Positions 13,810 to 21,794 of a stretch of 23,942 bases of DNA are shown one piece after another. The notes under the pieces were generated by a model, which did no database searches, was not told the DNA's origin, and saw nothing but the letters and a program-made list of their open reading frames with translations. The translations under genes were made by a program, and so were the position numbers. Positions within the stretch are counted from its first letter, which is position 1. Every line of letters begins with the position of its first letter. Origin of the DNA: JBQTIQ01 sp052387955 (GTDB lineage Bacteria > Actinomycetota > Acidimicrobiia > Acidimicrobiales > JACDCH01); contig JBQTIQ010000045.1 in the NCBI GenBank assembly GCA_052387955.1, positions 1 through 23,942 of the forward strand, given 5' to 3'.

Positions 13810-14931
13810 TCAGCCCCGCGCCGCCACCTCTCGTAGGACCTCCTCGTAGACGGCGACGTACTCGTCGACCATGCGGTCGTGGCCGAAGCGCTCGACCGCT
13901 ACGGCACGGATGCCGGCCCGATCGAGCCCACCGGCCCGCTCGACGGCGGCGACCGCGCCGGCATCGTCATCGACCAGGAACCCCGTCGTCCCGTGCTCGA
14001 TCAGCTCGGCCATGGACCCGCGTCGGGTGGCGATGACGGGCGTGCCGCACGCCATCGCCTCCACCACGCTGAACCCGAAGGGTTCGTCGAAATCGATGAG
14101 GTGCAGGAGGGCACCGGCCCCCCCGAGCACGGCCGCCCGCTCCGACGCGTCCACGGCGCCCACGAAGGACACCCGGTCTCCGTCGATGTGGGGCCCGACC
14201 TCGTCATAGAAGTAGCGCTCGTCCTGGACGATGCCGGCGATAACCAGGTCCCGCCCCGACTGCCGGGCCACCTCGATGGCGCGGGCGGTGCCCTTGTCGG
14301 GATGGATGCGGCCGAAGAACAACAGATAGCCCTCCGGGTCGGGGTGCAGCCCGTACTGGTCGGTGTCGATGCCGTGGTGGACGGTGGCGGCGTAGTCGAG
14401 GGCCCGATGGCGGTCGGCGTCGCTGATGGCGACGTAGGTGGTGCGCCGGTTGTAGCGCTCGTAGACCGGCAGGATCCGGGGCGACGAGAATCCGTGGATG
14501 GTCGTGACCATCGGCGTGCCGACGAGACCGGCGTAGGTCAGGGGCAGGAAGTCGAAGCCGTTGTGGACCAGGTCGAAGTCGGCGGCCCGCTCGAACACGG
14601 CGGCGATGTGGAGGCATTCGGCCACCTTGGGCTCGATGCCGGGGTCCTCTGACCACCCCGCCGGCACCACCGATTCCAACCGGGCCGCGGTGAGCGAATC
14701 GCCGCTGGCGAAGAGGGTCACGTCGTGGCCCCGGGCCACGAGGCCCTCGGTCAGCAGCGAGGCGAACAGCTCCCACGGCCCGTAGTGCCGGGGAGGCACC
14801 CGCCACGCGATCGGCGCCAGGACCGCTAGGCGCAGCGAAGGCGACGCGTCAGGCGAGGGTTTGAGGGCGACAGCTGAGCGTAGGGCCTGCTCAGACCGAC
14901 CGGAGGTTCTCACAACGTGGGGACGACTCAA
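13810..14931 (-). CDS. GT4-family glycosyltransferase
   Basis: The product is 373 residues if the TTG at 14931 is used. The GT-B fold is shown by the N-terminal LRLAVLAPIAWRVPP and YGPWELFASLLTEGL, the donor-domain start GYLLFFGRIHPDKGTARAIE and the retaining-GT EX7E motif in EPFGFSVVEAMACGTPVI. It should transfer a sugar from a nucleotide-sugar donor in the cytoplasm. Homology begins only near residue 33, so the first 30 residues and the TTG start are doubtful; a GTG at 14913 is an alternative. It diverges from the GT4-toroid-GH130 operon, which suggests a shared glycan pathway. It converges on csp across the terminator. Confidence 0.9.
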   Translation of the reverse strand: MSRPHVVRTSGRSEQALRSAVALKPSPDASPSLRLAVLAPIAWRVPPRHYGPWELFASLLTEGLVARGHDVTLFASGDSLTAARLESVVPAGWSEDPGIEPKVAECLHIAAVFERAADFDLVHNGFDFLPLTYAGLVGTPMVTTIHGFSSPRILPVYERYNRRTTYVAISDADRHRALDYAATVHHGIDTDQYGLHPDPEGYLLFFGRIHPDKGTARAIEVARQSGRDLVIAGIVQDERYFYDEVGPHIDGDRVSFVGAVDASERAAVLGGAGALLHLIDFDEPFGFSVVEAMACGTPVIATRRGSMAELIEHGTTGFLVDDDAGAVAAVERAGGLDRAGIRAVAVERFGHDRMVDEYVAVYEEVLREVAARG

Positions 14932-15166
14932 CTAACCCGCAAGTCGCCGTCGCGGCCGCCAGGCGGCCGGCGACAGTCTGCGGAGGCAGGAGCGAAGCGA
15001 CGCCCGCAGCAGACCGGCAAACTCGGCCTCGTCGGGAGTACCGGCCGGCACGCTTCAGGTTCACCTCTTGGAAGAGTCGCCTCGTCTGGGCTTGACGGCC
15101 GTCACCGGCGCAGTCGCCTGGTTTGCAGGCTCGACGCCTCGACCGAGCCTCTTCAAGGAGCTTCGT
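14932..15166. other. Structured divergent intergenic region
   Basis: Between the two glycosyltransferase genes lies a GC-rich spacer with a strong hairpin at 14949-14974 (GTCGC and GGCCGCC arms around a one-base loop, one bulge). A second, bulged GTCTGCGG inverted repeat spans about 14976-15015. TTGACG at 15092-15097 could be a -35, but no clear -10 follows. It presumably holds both promoters and a long leader for the plus-strand operon. Confidence 0.45.
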
Positions 15167-16348
15167 TTGCGCGTCCCTCGGCAGTCCCCGTCGACCGGGG
15201 TACCGCGCCCGGGCTCCGGTCGGTCCTTCGGGATCTTGAGCACGTTCCCGCCCACGCCGTGCGGGGTGGCGACGTTCTCGGCCGCGCTGACGGGAGGACT
15301 CGTCGCCTCGGGGGCCAAGGTCGGCGTGGTACGGGTCGGCGACGGGCCGGCGACCGCCGATCCCAGGGTGGTGGCCGACTGGCCCGCGGGCGCCGCCGGT
15401 TCGGCGGCCGACGCCGCCTGCACGCTGAACGGGTTCGACGTCGCCGTCGTCCAGCACGAGTACGGCTTGTACGCAGGCCCCGACGGCGAGGAGATCGTCG
15501 ACTTGGTCCGCGGGCTCGACGTGCCCTCCATCGTCGTCGCCCACACGGTGCTGGCCGAGCCGACCGCGCATCAGCGGGCTGTTCTCGAGGCGGTCGCCGA
15601 CGCCGCCGGCGCCGTGGTCGTGATGACCGACGCCGGCCGCCAGCGGCTGAGCGACGTCTTCGAGGTCGACGCGTCCAAGGTGCTCGTGATCCCTCATGGC
15701 GCGGCGGTGCCCCCGGGCCCGACCGCCGCCCATCCCCGTCACCTCGGTGGGCGACCCCTGTTGCTCACCTGGGGCCTCCTCGGCCCGGGCAAGGGGATCG
15801 AAGTGGCCATCGAGGCCATGGCCCTGTTGGCCAGCACCAAGCCCCGGCCCCGGTACCTCGTGGCCGGCAGTACCCACCCCAAGGTGTTCGCCGCCGACGG
15901 CGACGCCTACCGCGAGATGCTCATGCGCAAGACGTGGGAGAACGGCGCGGCGGCGTCGGTGTCCTTCGACGACGGCTACCGCAGCCTGGCCGCGCTGGGC
16001 GAACTGATCGCCGCCGCCGCCGTCGTCGTCCTCCCCTACGACTCACGCGACCAGGTCACCTCCGGTGTCCTGGTCGACGCGGTGGCCGCGGGACGGCCGG
16101 TCGTGTCCACCGCCTTCCCCCACGCCGTCGAGCTGCTCGCCAGCGGCGCCGGCATCGTGGTCCCCCAACGTGATCCCATGGCCCTCGCCTCCGCTCTCGA
16201 ACAGGTGCTGACGGAGCCAGGGCTGGCCGACGAGATGGCCGCCGAAGCGAGGCGGCTCGCACCCGGGCTGGCATGGCCCGCGGTCGCCTCCCAGTACCTG
16301 GGCCTCGGCGAGCGGCTGCTCTCCGGGCTGGAAGCGGTGACGGCGTGA
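15167..16348 (+). CDS. GT4-family glycosyltransferase, first gene of a GH130 operon
   Basis: The product is 393 residues. The N-domain begins SFGILSTFPPTPCGVATFS, the usual opening of this GT4 subgroup, with VVQHEYGLYAG and VVAHTVL after it. The donor domain has LLTWGLLGPGKGIEVAIEA and VVVLPYDSRDQVTSGVLVDAV in place of the classic EX7E: the region lacks the first glutamate seen in most GT4 enzymes and reads DQVTSGVLVDA. The TTG at 15167 is chosen because AAGGAG lies six bases before it; a TTG at 15068 would add 33 residues without family similarity. The stop overlaps the next gene start as GTGA. It probably assembles or extends a mannose- or glucose-based glycan, as inferred from its partners. 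Confidence 0.9.
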   Translation: MRVPRQSPSTGVPRPGSGRSFGILSTFPPTPCGVATFSAALTGGLVASGAKVGVVRVGDGPATADPRVVADWPAGAAGSAADAACTLNGFDVAVVQHEYGLYAGPDGEEIVDLVRGLDVPSIVVAHTVLAEPTAHQRAVLEAVADAAGAVVVMTDAGRQRLSDVFEVDASKVLVIPHGAAVPPGPTAAHPRHLGGRPLLLTWGLLGPGKGIEVAIEAMALLASTKPRPRYLVAGSTHPKVFAADGDAYREMLMRKTWENGAAASVSFDDGYRSLAALGELIAAAAVVVLPYDSRDQVTSGVLVDAVAAGRPVVSTAFPHAVELLASGAGIVVPQRDPMALASALEQVLTEPGLADEMAAEARRLAPGLAWPAVASQYLGLGERLLSGLEAVTA

Positions 16349-17361
16349 ACGCACCCCGCGCCTCCTTCGCCCACGTCGTCGAGATGACCGACCGTCACGG
16401 CACCTACGAGCACGCCCTGCACGCGTCCCCCCGGGCCGAGCACGGCTATTGCACCGACGACATGGCGCGCCTCCTGGTGGTTGCCTGTCGCCAGCCCGCC
16501 CCCGACCGCGAGGTACGAGGCCTGGCCCGGACGGCCATCCGCTTCCTCGCCGACGCCCAGGGCGTCGACGGTGAGTGCCGCAGCCGCAAGAACGGCAAGG
16601 GCCGGTGGACCGGTCGGGGCACCGTCGAGGACTGCTGGGGGCGGATGGTCTGGGGCTTCGGCACCGCCGCCGCCCGGAGCACCGATCCCTGGATCGGCCC
16701 CGAAGCATTGTCCCGCTTCGATCGCGGTGCCCAGCGCCGCTCGCCCTGGATACGGGCCACCGCCTTCGCCGCGCTGGGTGCAGCCGAGGTCCTGGGCACC
16801 CACCCGGGCCATGGTCCCGCCTCCCGTCTTCTCGCTGACGCCGCCGACCGCTTCGGCAACCTTCGGCCGGTGCCACCGTGGCGGTGGCCGGAGGCCCGCC
16901 TCAGCTACGCCAACGCCGTGCTCCCCGACGCCATGATGGCCACCGGCGTCGCCCTGGAACGCACCGCGCTGGTCGACGAGGGCCTGGCCCTGCTGGGCTG
17001 GTTGCTGGAACGAGAGACCGTGGACGGGCACCTGTCGGTGACGCCTGCCGGCGGAGCCGGGCCCGACGACCCGGTACCGGGGTTCGACCAACAGCCGATC
17101 GAAGCTGCCTCCGTGGCCGACGCCTGCGCTCGCGCGGCCTCGATCACCGGGAGCCCGCAGTGGGCCGAGGGCGTGCGCTCGGCGGTGGCGTGGTTCGCCG
17201 GCGACAACGATGCCGACGCCCCCATGTGGGACCCGCTCACCGACGGCGGCTACGACGGCCTCGAGCCCGACCGACCGAACCTGAACCAGGGGACGGAGTC
17301 GACCCTGGCCCTCATCTCCACCCTCCAGCACGCCCGATGGCTGGTCCCGTCGCCGGGGTGA
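16345..17361 (+). CDS. Alpha/alpha-toroid-like carbohydrate-active protein of unknown specificity
   Basis: The product is 338 residues and mostly helical, with repeating aromatic and acidic blocks: HGYCTDDMARLLVV (33-46), TVEDCWGRMVWGFGTA (about 92-107) and NQGTESTLALISTLQHAR at the end. These resemble the (alpha/alpha)6-barrel pattern of glycan-acting proteins, and I recall similar proteins next to GT4 and GH130 genes, sometimes fused to the glycosyltransferase. No signal peptide is seen, so it is cytoplasmic. The GTG at 16345 overlaps the previous stop as GTGA, and its own stop overlaps the GH130 start the same way, so the three proteins are probably made in fixed ratio. Candidate roles are a glycosidase, epimerase or scaffold for the pathway; I cannot choose. 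Confidence 0.8.
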   Translation: MNAPRASFAHVVEMTDRHGTYEHALHASPRAEHGYCTDDMARLLVVACRQPAPDREVRGLARTAIRFLADAQGVDGECRSRKNGKGRWTGRGTVEDCWGRMVWGFGTAAARSTDPWIGPEALSRFDRGAQRRSPWIRATAFAALGAAEVLGTHPGHGPASRLLADAADRFGNLRPVPPWRWPEARLSYANAVLPDAMMATGVALERTALVDEGLALLGWLLERETVDGHLSVTPAGGAGPDDPVPGFDQQPIEAASVADACARAASITGSPQWAEGVRSAVAWFAGDNDADAPMWDPLTDGGYDGLEPDRPNLNQGTESTLALISTLQHARWLVPSPG

Positions 17362-18827
17362 GGCCGGCCGGGCTGGTGACCCGCAGCCCGCTCCGCCTCG
17401 TTCCCGACGCCTCTCGAGTCGTCACCCGGCTGTTCGTCCCAGGCAACGAACCGTGGAGCGACAACTCCCGGGCGTCGGGTGTCGTCGGCCGCATCCTCGG
17501 CCTCGACGACGACGTCGTTGCCGCCGAACTGGCCGAGCTCATGGAGAGGTTCGGCCCCCGCCACCGCGACCTGGGCCAGACCTTCGCCCGCCACGCCGAA
17601 CGGGTCAAGGACCGCATCGCCCCCCGCGCCGAGCTCAGCCCGGGACGCAGGCTCCTGCTCGGGGCCGCCTTCACCCACGAGTACTCCATCGAGGCCGCCG
17701 CCCTCTGCAATCCCTCGATGGTCGCCCTCCCTTCCGGGCCCGGTACCCCGAGCGGGAGCATCCGGTTCGCGGTGAGCGTGCGGGGCATCGGAGAGGGCCA
17801 CCGCTCCACCATCGGGTTTCGCCACGGCCTCGTCGACGCCGAGGGCATCGTCACCATCGACGAACCCGGCCCGCACCCGGTGCTCGGCACGGTCGGCCCC
17901 GCGCAGCTCGACCGCGAGCTCTTCCAGGCCCACCTCGACCGGCTCGGCCAGGACGAGAGCGCCTCCTACGTGCTCGAACGGCTCGGCCCGTGCTTCAGCG
18001 GCGACGACCTCGACCATGAGCTCACGCACCTGATGAGCCAGCGCGACACCCGCCACAACGCCGAGGGCACCGCCCGGCGCATGCGACGGGTCGCCGAGCG
18101 CAGCTACACGGTGAGCTTCGGGCCCGGCCCGGCGCTGTCGGAACGGGTGTTGTGGCCGGCCATGCCGGCCGAGAGCAACGGCATGGAGGACGCCCGCTTC
18201 GTCCGCTTCGTCGACGACGACCAGGTCCGGTACCTCGCCACCTACACCGCCTTCGACGGCTCGTCGATCACCCAGCAGCTCCTGGAGACGGCGGACTTCT
18301 CGTCGTTCACGGTCTCACCGGTGGCCGGCCCGGGGGCGGCCAACAAGGGTCTCGCCCTCTTCCCCCGCCGGGTCGGGGGCCGCTACGCCGCCCTGTCGCG
18401 CTACGACGCCGAGCGCAACGCCATCGCCTTCTCCGACAGCCCCCACCACTGGGGCACGGCCTCGGTCCTGGAGAGCCCGCGCCAGCCGTGGGAGGTGCTC
18501 CAGCTAGGCAACTGCGGACCGCCTATCGAGACCCCCGCGGGCTGGCTCGTCCTCACCCACGGTGTCGGGCCGATGCGGACCTACAGCATGGGGGCGCTGC
18601 TCTTGGACCTCGACGATCCCTGCCAGGTGATCGGCCAGCTGGCGAGCCCGCTCCTGGCGCCGAGCGCCGACGAGCAGGACGGCTATGTCCCCAACGTGGT
18701 CTACTCCTGCGGCGCCTTGATGCACGGGGGCACGCTCGTCATCCCTTACGGCATCGCCGATGCCAGCATCGGCTTCGCCACCGTGCCGTGGGCCGACCTC
18801 CACCAAGCCCTCCTGGCGAGGGCATGA
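17358..18827 (+). CDS. GH130-family glycoside phosphorylase/hydrolase
   Basis: The product is 489 residues, the long GH130 form with a helical N-terminal extension. GRRLLLGAAFTHEYSIEAA (97-115) and NPSMVALP are typical of that form, as is SIRFAVSVRGIGEGHRS. The five-bladed propeller contains GMEDARFVRF (275-284), NKGLALFPRRVGGRYAALSR (329-348), GPPIETPAGWLVLTHGVG (387-404) and YVPNVVYSCGAL then PYGIADASIGFA near the end. GH130 enzymes mostly phosphorolyse or hydrolyse beta-mannosides such as beta-1,2- or beta-1,4-mannooligosaccharides. No signal peptide is seen, which favours an intracellular phosphorylase. The GTG at 17358 overlaps the previous stop as GTGA; an ATG at 17337 would add seven residues. 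Which linkage it acts on is not readable from sequence. Confidence 0.93.
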   Translation: MRPAGLVTRSPLRLVPDASRVVTRLFVPGNEPWSDNSRASGVVGRILGLDDDVVAAELAELMERFGPRHRDLGQTFARHAERVKDRIAPRAELSPGRRLLLGAAFTHEYSIEAAALCNPSMVALPSGPGTPSGSIRFAVSVRGIGEGHRSTIGFRHGLVDAEGIVTIDEPGPHPVLGTVGPAQLDRELFQAHLDRLGQDESASYVLERLGPCFSGDDLDHELTHLMSQRDTRHNAEGTARRMRRVAERSYTVSFGPGPALSERVLWPAMPAESNGMEDARFVRFVDDDQVRYLATYTAFDGSSITQQLLETADFSSFTVSPVAGPGAANKGLALFPRRVGGRYAALSRYDAERNAIAFSDSPHHWGTASVLESPRQPWEVLQLGNCGPPIETPAGWLVLTHGVGPMRTYSMGALLLDLDDPCQVIGQLASPLLAPSADEQDGYVPNVVYSCGALMHGGTLVIPYGIADASIGFATVPWADLHQALLARA

Positions 18828-18836
18828 CCGTGCTTG

Positions 18837-18897
18837 CTCGGGGGCTGCGCCCGCCGGCCCCGTCGTCGCCCGGCTCGCTGGCGCTCGCCCGGTCGAC
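18837..18897. repeat. Dispersed intergenic element, copy 2
   Basis: This unit aligns along its length with 12058-12120, sharing GGGGGCTGCGCCC, GCCCGGCTC, CTGGCG, TCGC and CGGTCG in the same order and spacing. It lies just after the GH130 stop, between convergent genes. As in copy 1, an inverted repeat with a long spacer follows immediately. Confidence 0.65.
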
Positions 18898-18898
18898 C

Positions 18899-18940
18899 GG
18901 TCACTGGCAGGGGCCCGCGAGCGATGTTGCACCAGTGACC
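18899..18940. terminator. 9-bp inverted repeat after dispersed element copy 2
   Basis: GGTCACTGG (18899-18907) and CCAGTGACC (18932-18940) are exact inverses with a 24-base spacer. They lie between the convergent GH130 and lipoprotein genes. A bidirectional transcript end is plausible; there is no T-tract. Confidence 0.45.
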
Positions 18941-18978
18941 CCGGCACGCCGGCGGAGCCGGACGGCCCACGGCCGCCG

Positions 18979-19497
18979 TCAGCCGGGCGGCGGCAGCGGC
19001 TCCTCCGAGGTGCCCACCGAGGCGCTGCCGACCACCGACCAGCCGTCCTCGACGGCACGCACCACCACCCAGGTCGTGAACTCGGAGAACGTCGGCCCCA
19101 CCTTGTAGACGCGGTCGGGGCCGCTCTCGCGCTCGAGGACGGAACAGTAGGCGCCGACATCGGATCCGAGGTCGGTGCCCGAGCAGTCCCCGGCGTAGCG
19201 CTGGTCCTGGTCGGCGAACCATGCCTCCAGCGCGGCTTCGGGGGTGCGCTGGGCCTGCACGGGTTCCGGGCTCGGCGGCGTCGAGGCCGTCGCCGGGGTG
19301 GCGGGCTCTGGCTCCGAGCCCGGCGCCTCGGTCGACTCCGACCCTGTCGAACGGGTCGTGCTCGTCGACGCGCCCGCCGGGCCCGCCGATGCCGGCGACT
19401 GGGCCGCTTCGCCGTCGTCGCCGTCGCCGCAGCCGACGACGGCTGTCGCCGCCGCCAGCAGGGCGGCCACCGACCGAGCGATGCGGGGGCTCAACAT
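18979..19497 (-). CDS. Small secreted lipoprotein of unknown function
   Basis: The product is 172 residues. A lipoprotein signal peptide (basic start PRIAR, hydrophobic stretch, lipobox VVGC with C23) predicts export and lipid attachment. Residues 24-80 are a Ser/Thr/Pro/Glu-rich linker. The C-terminal 90 residues look folded: TPEAALEAWFADQDQRYAGDC, a second Cys after GAY, then FTTWVVVRAVEDGWSVVG (blocks separate), similar in style to small NTF2-like or lipoprotein C-domains. The two cysteines after the linker could form a disulfide. The ATG at 19497 overlaps the upstream CWB2-M23 gene by seven bases, so the two are co-translated. Together they may be a wall-associated pair. Confidence 0.82.
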   Translation of the reverse strand: MLSPRIARSVAALLAAATAVVGCGDGDDGEAAQSPASAGPAGASTSTTRSTGSESTEAPGSEPEPATPATASTPPSPEPVQAQRTPEAALEAWFADQDQRYAGDCSGTDLGSDVGAYCSVLERESGPDRVYKVGPTFSEFTTWVVVRAVEDGWSVVGSASVGTSEEPLPPPG

Positions 19498-20984
19498 CCC
19501 GCTCCGGGCCGGTCGGGGATGCCGGGGTCGATGACCTCGATGTGCACGTGGGGCCACGCCGGCTCCGCCGTCCGGTGGTCGTCCACCTGGGAGGCGAAGG
19601 GCAACTGCGTCGGCGCCGGGGCCAGCACCGTCTGGCCCGCGACCACTCGGTCCCCGCTCGAGACCTGGACGCCGTCGATGTGCAGCACCGTCACCTCCCA
19701 GCCCGGCCGGGCATCAGGCTCGACCACCACGTAGTCGTCGGAATAGTTGCAGTAGAGGACATAGGTACCGGCCCGTCTCACGGTCCCGGTGACCGGTGAA
19801 CGGATCTCGGACCCCGGCTCGACGACGACGTCGGCGGCCGAACGCGAGCCCGTCCCCCGTTCGCGGGTCTCCAGTGTGATGGGAGCCACCGCTGTGGGCA
19901 GAACCTCCATCTGCTGGGCGCCGTCGTTGTTCGATTCGTGGAAACCGACCCGCTCGATGCGGGCGGCGGGGTGCACCAGCGTGAGCGGCCCGGCGACGGC
20001 GAAGGGCGACCATCCCGTCGGGGTGGCCCGGGGTGGGGGCGGGGCGCAGACGACGCCGGCCTCGACGCCGGGGCCCACGGCGGCGGGACCACCGAGGATG
20101 ACGCTGCTGGACGCCCCCAGCCGGTCGATCTCGGCCTGGACCTCGACGGGCGTGCAGTCGGGCCGCACGAACAGGACCGGGCCGGGAGCGAGGCCGGCGA
20201 CCACGCCGCCGCCGAGGGCGTCGGGAAAGTCGTAGCCGGTGGCGAGGAAGACCTTGGCCGCCCCGCCGGGGAAGAAGGCCGCCGAGACGTTCGCCGCGGT
20301 GCTGAAGCGGTCGGGGCCGCCGACGCGGCCGACGACCGGCGCGTACGCGCCCAGTTGCGCTTCGACCGAGGCCGACACCGCCCCGGTGCCGCCGAGCACG
20401 GTGATGGCCGGAGGGCGCAACCGGGCCAGTTCGGCGGCCGTCGCCGTCGGGATGGCGTCGCGGCCGACGAGGAGCACCGGGCCCCGCGAACCCACCGCCA
20501 CCGGGCCGGCGGCCAAGGCGTCGGCGAAGTCGGCGCCCGAGGTGACGTGCACCACCGGCCCCGGCGCGAAGACCGCCTGGGAGACCGCGGCGGCGGTGGC
20601 CGACCGGTCGGCGCCGGACAGGCGGGTCACGCCGCCCGAGGTGTACGGACCCAGGGTGCGGTGCACGTCGTCGCTCACCGCCCCGGTGCCGCCGACCACG
20701 ACGATGCGAGCGGGTCGCAGCCGGGCCAGCTCCGACGCGGTCGACGCCGGCACCGACTCCCGGGTGACGAGCAGCACCGGTCCCCCCTGGTGGGCGGCCG
20801 CCGGGCCGGCGCTGAAGGCGTCGGGAAAGCTCGTACCAGTGGCCACGTAGGCGACGGCCACCCCGGGCGGGAACATGCTCTGCGACACCGACGCCGCGGT
20901 CGCGAAACGGTCGCTGCCGGCAAGCCGGGTCGGGGCCGGCCCCGGCGCCGCCGCTCGGGCATAGACGAGCGAGGCCGCCAGCAC
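19491..20984 (-). CDS. Cell-wall-binding repeat (CWB2 x3) protein with C-terminal M23-like domain
   Basis: The product is 497 residues from the GTG at 20984. Three CWB2 repeats (about 19-118, 119-216 and 217-312) each start with a TRLAGSDRFATAA-type block and contain a FPDAF/FADAL/FPDAL block and VVGGTGAVS. The C-terminal domain (about 330-497) has M23/LytM features: SPVTGTVRRAG, VTVLHIDGVQVSSGDRVVAGQ and HVHIEV, which matches the HxH zinc motif; FHESNNDG may supply the other ligands. It would bind the cell wall and perhaps cut or sense peptidoglycan. Upstream in-frame codons encode RYRLAGGLVLVLV, completing a signal peptide, but no ATG, GTG or TTG lies there, so the true start is unresolved. 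The lipoprotein gene overlaps its stop. Confidence 0.88.
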   Translation of the reverse strand: MLAASLVYARAAAPGPAPTRLAGSDRFATAASVSQSMFPPGVAVAYVATGTSFPDAFSAGPAAAHQGGPVLLVTRESVPASTASELARLRPARIVVVGGTGAVSDDVHRTLGPYTSGGVTRLSGADRSATAAAVSQAVFAPGPVVHVTSGADFADALAAGPVAVGSRGPVLLVGRDAIPTATAAELARLRPPAITVLGGTGAVSASVEAQLGAYAPVVGRVGGPDRFSTAANVSAAFFPGGAAKVFLATGYDFPDALGGGVVAGLAPGPVLFVRPDCTPVEVQAEIDRLGASSSVILGGPAAVGPGVEAGVVCAPPPPRATPTGWSPFAVAGPLTLVHPAARIERVGFHESNNDGAQQMEVLPTAVAPITLETRERGTGSRSAADVVVEPGSEIRSPVTGTVRRAGTYVLYCNYSDDYVVVEPDARPGWEVTVLHIDGVQVSSGDRVVAGQTVLAPAPTQLPFASQVDDHRTAEPAWPHVHIEVIDPGIPDRPGAGC

Positions 20985-21159
20985 CAGGACCAGGACGAGC
21001 CCGCCGGCGAGGCGGTACCGGACAGAGGAGAGTGCTGCGATGACGGGGCCGTCCCTTGTGGTCCTGGTCCGGTCGACCGCCCGGACATCGACACGAGATC
21101 ATCCCACCGTGCGTGCTCATCTGCTGCGGCCCGGTGGCACACGTGTCACGATTCTCAGC

Positions 21160-21244
21160 GGAGCGGTGGCCGAGAGGACGAAGGCGGCGGTCTTGAAAAC
21201 CGCAGGCTCGCAAGGGCCCGGGGGTTCGAATCCCTCCCGCTCCG
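21160..21244 (+). tRNA. tRNA-Ser (anticodon UGA)
   Basis: The 85-base cloverleaf has acceptor arms GGAGCGG and CCGCTCC, a D-arm GCCGAGAGGACGAAGGC, an anticodon stem GCGGT/ACCGC with loop CTTGAAA (anticodon TGA at 21194-21196), a long variable arm as expected for Ser, and a T-arm GGGGGTTCGAATCCCTC. The discriminator base is G. CCA is not encoded. tRNA-Ser genes are frequent integration sites, and the composition drops downstream. Confidence 0.96.
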
Positions 21245-21548
21245 CCCTCCCCGGGGGCTGCGCCCCCGCTCGCTCCGCCAGAGGGGCTTACAGGCGTCCA
21301 CCGGCATGCGCTTGCCCATGCGGTCCGCCGCTCGCTCACCTGGGACCAGGGCCGTGAGATGCCCGAGCGCCCTTCCCCGAGGCGCTCGCAGGGTACTGCG
21401 GGACCACCCGGGCAGAGGGCGACCGAACGCGATCTCTTGCGCTGCTCGCCTGCCGAAGGCCACCGCACAGCGGTGAACCAAGGAAGGCGCGCCCGGACGA
21501 TCGGCCATCACGGCCACACGGGCCGATTGGGTGCTTGCGGATCAAGGA
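21245..21548. other. Gene-free stretch after tRNA-Ser, with hairpins
   Basis: No gene is supported here; open frames in it are spurious, and one simply translates the tRNA antisense. It holds the hairpin CGGGGGC-TGC-GCCCCCG (21252-21268), which shares its core with the dispersed element, CGAGCGCC with its exact inverse (21364-21388), and ATCGGCC with GGCCGAT (21500-21527). The first probably ends tRNA transcription. Confidence 0.5.
21273..21314 (+). repeat. Direct repeat, copy 1, downstream of tRNA-Ser
   Basis: This begins CTCCGCCAG and continues through ACAGGCGTCCACCGGC and ATGCGCTTG. The copy at 21835-21875 shares 25 of the last 28 bases plus the CTCCGCCAG start, with a one-base length difference between. 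Confidence 0.65.
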
Positions 21549-21794
21549 TCAGGCCTGTCGGCAAGATGCCGTGTCCTCCGGGGTGACTATGGTGAACTCC
21601 TGATCGCTGCCTTCTCCCACATCTATAGATAGTTCACACACGTCATTGCCCTGGAACATAGGCAATTCATTAGCAGATGCTTGGACTATATCTGGGCAAC
21701 CAAAGGTACACGGCACGGTCTCAAACTTGATCGACACGATACCCATGGGCAGGTCAGCGGCCGAGACCAGATTGTAACGGAGAGATCCGGCCAC
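21549..21794 (-). CDS. Hypothetical small protein in the low-GC island
   Basis: The product is 81 residues from a GTG at 21794, with GAGAGG about ten bases upstream. The sequence is acidic and balanced, with alternating hydrophobic residues (GIVSIKFETVPC, CELSIDVGEG, EFTIVTPED) that suggest beta strands, and four or five cysteines. Its base composition is clearly poorer in GC than the main chromosome-like genes. No family is recognised. It overlaps the C-terminal part of the next upstream frame, so one of the two is wrong or broken. Confidence 0.4.
   Translation of the reverse strand: MAGSLRYNLVSAADLPMGIVSIKFETVPCTFGCPDIVQASANELPMFQGNDVCELSIDVGEGSDQEFTIVTPEDTASCRQA

Noticed and set aside
19938..21476. 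512-residue plus-strand frame across the CWB2 gene and tRNA
   Set aside because: It runs antisense to three CWB2 repeats and through the tRNA gene; the composition is non-protein-like.
21155..21517. 120-residue minus-strand frame over tRNA-Ser
   Set aside because: Its C-terminal part is the translated complement of the tRNA, a common false gene.
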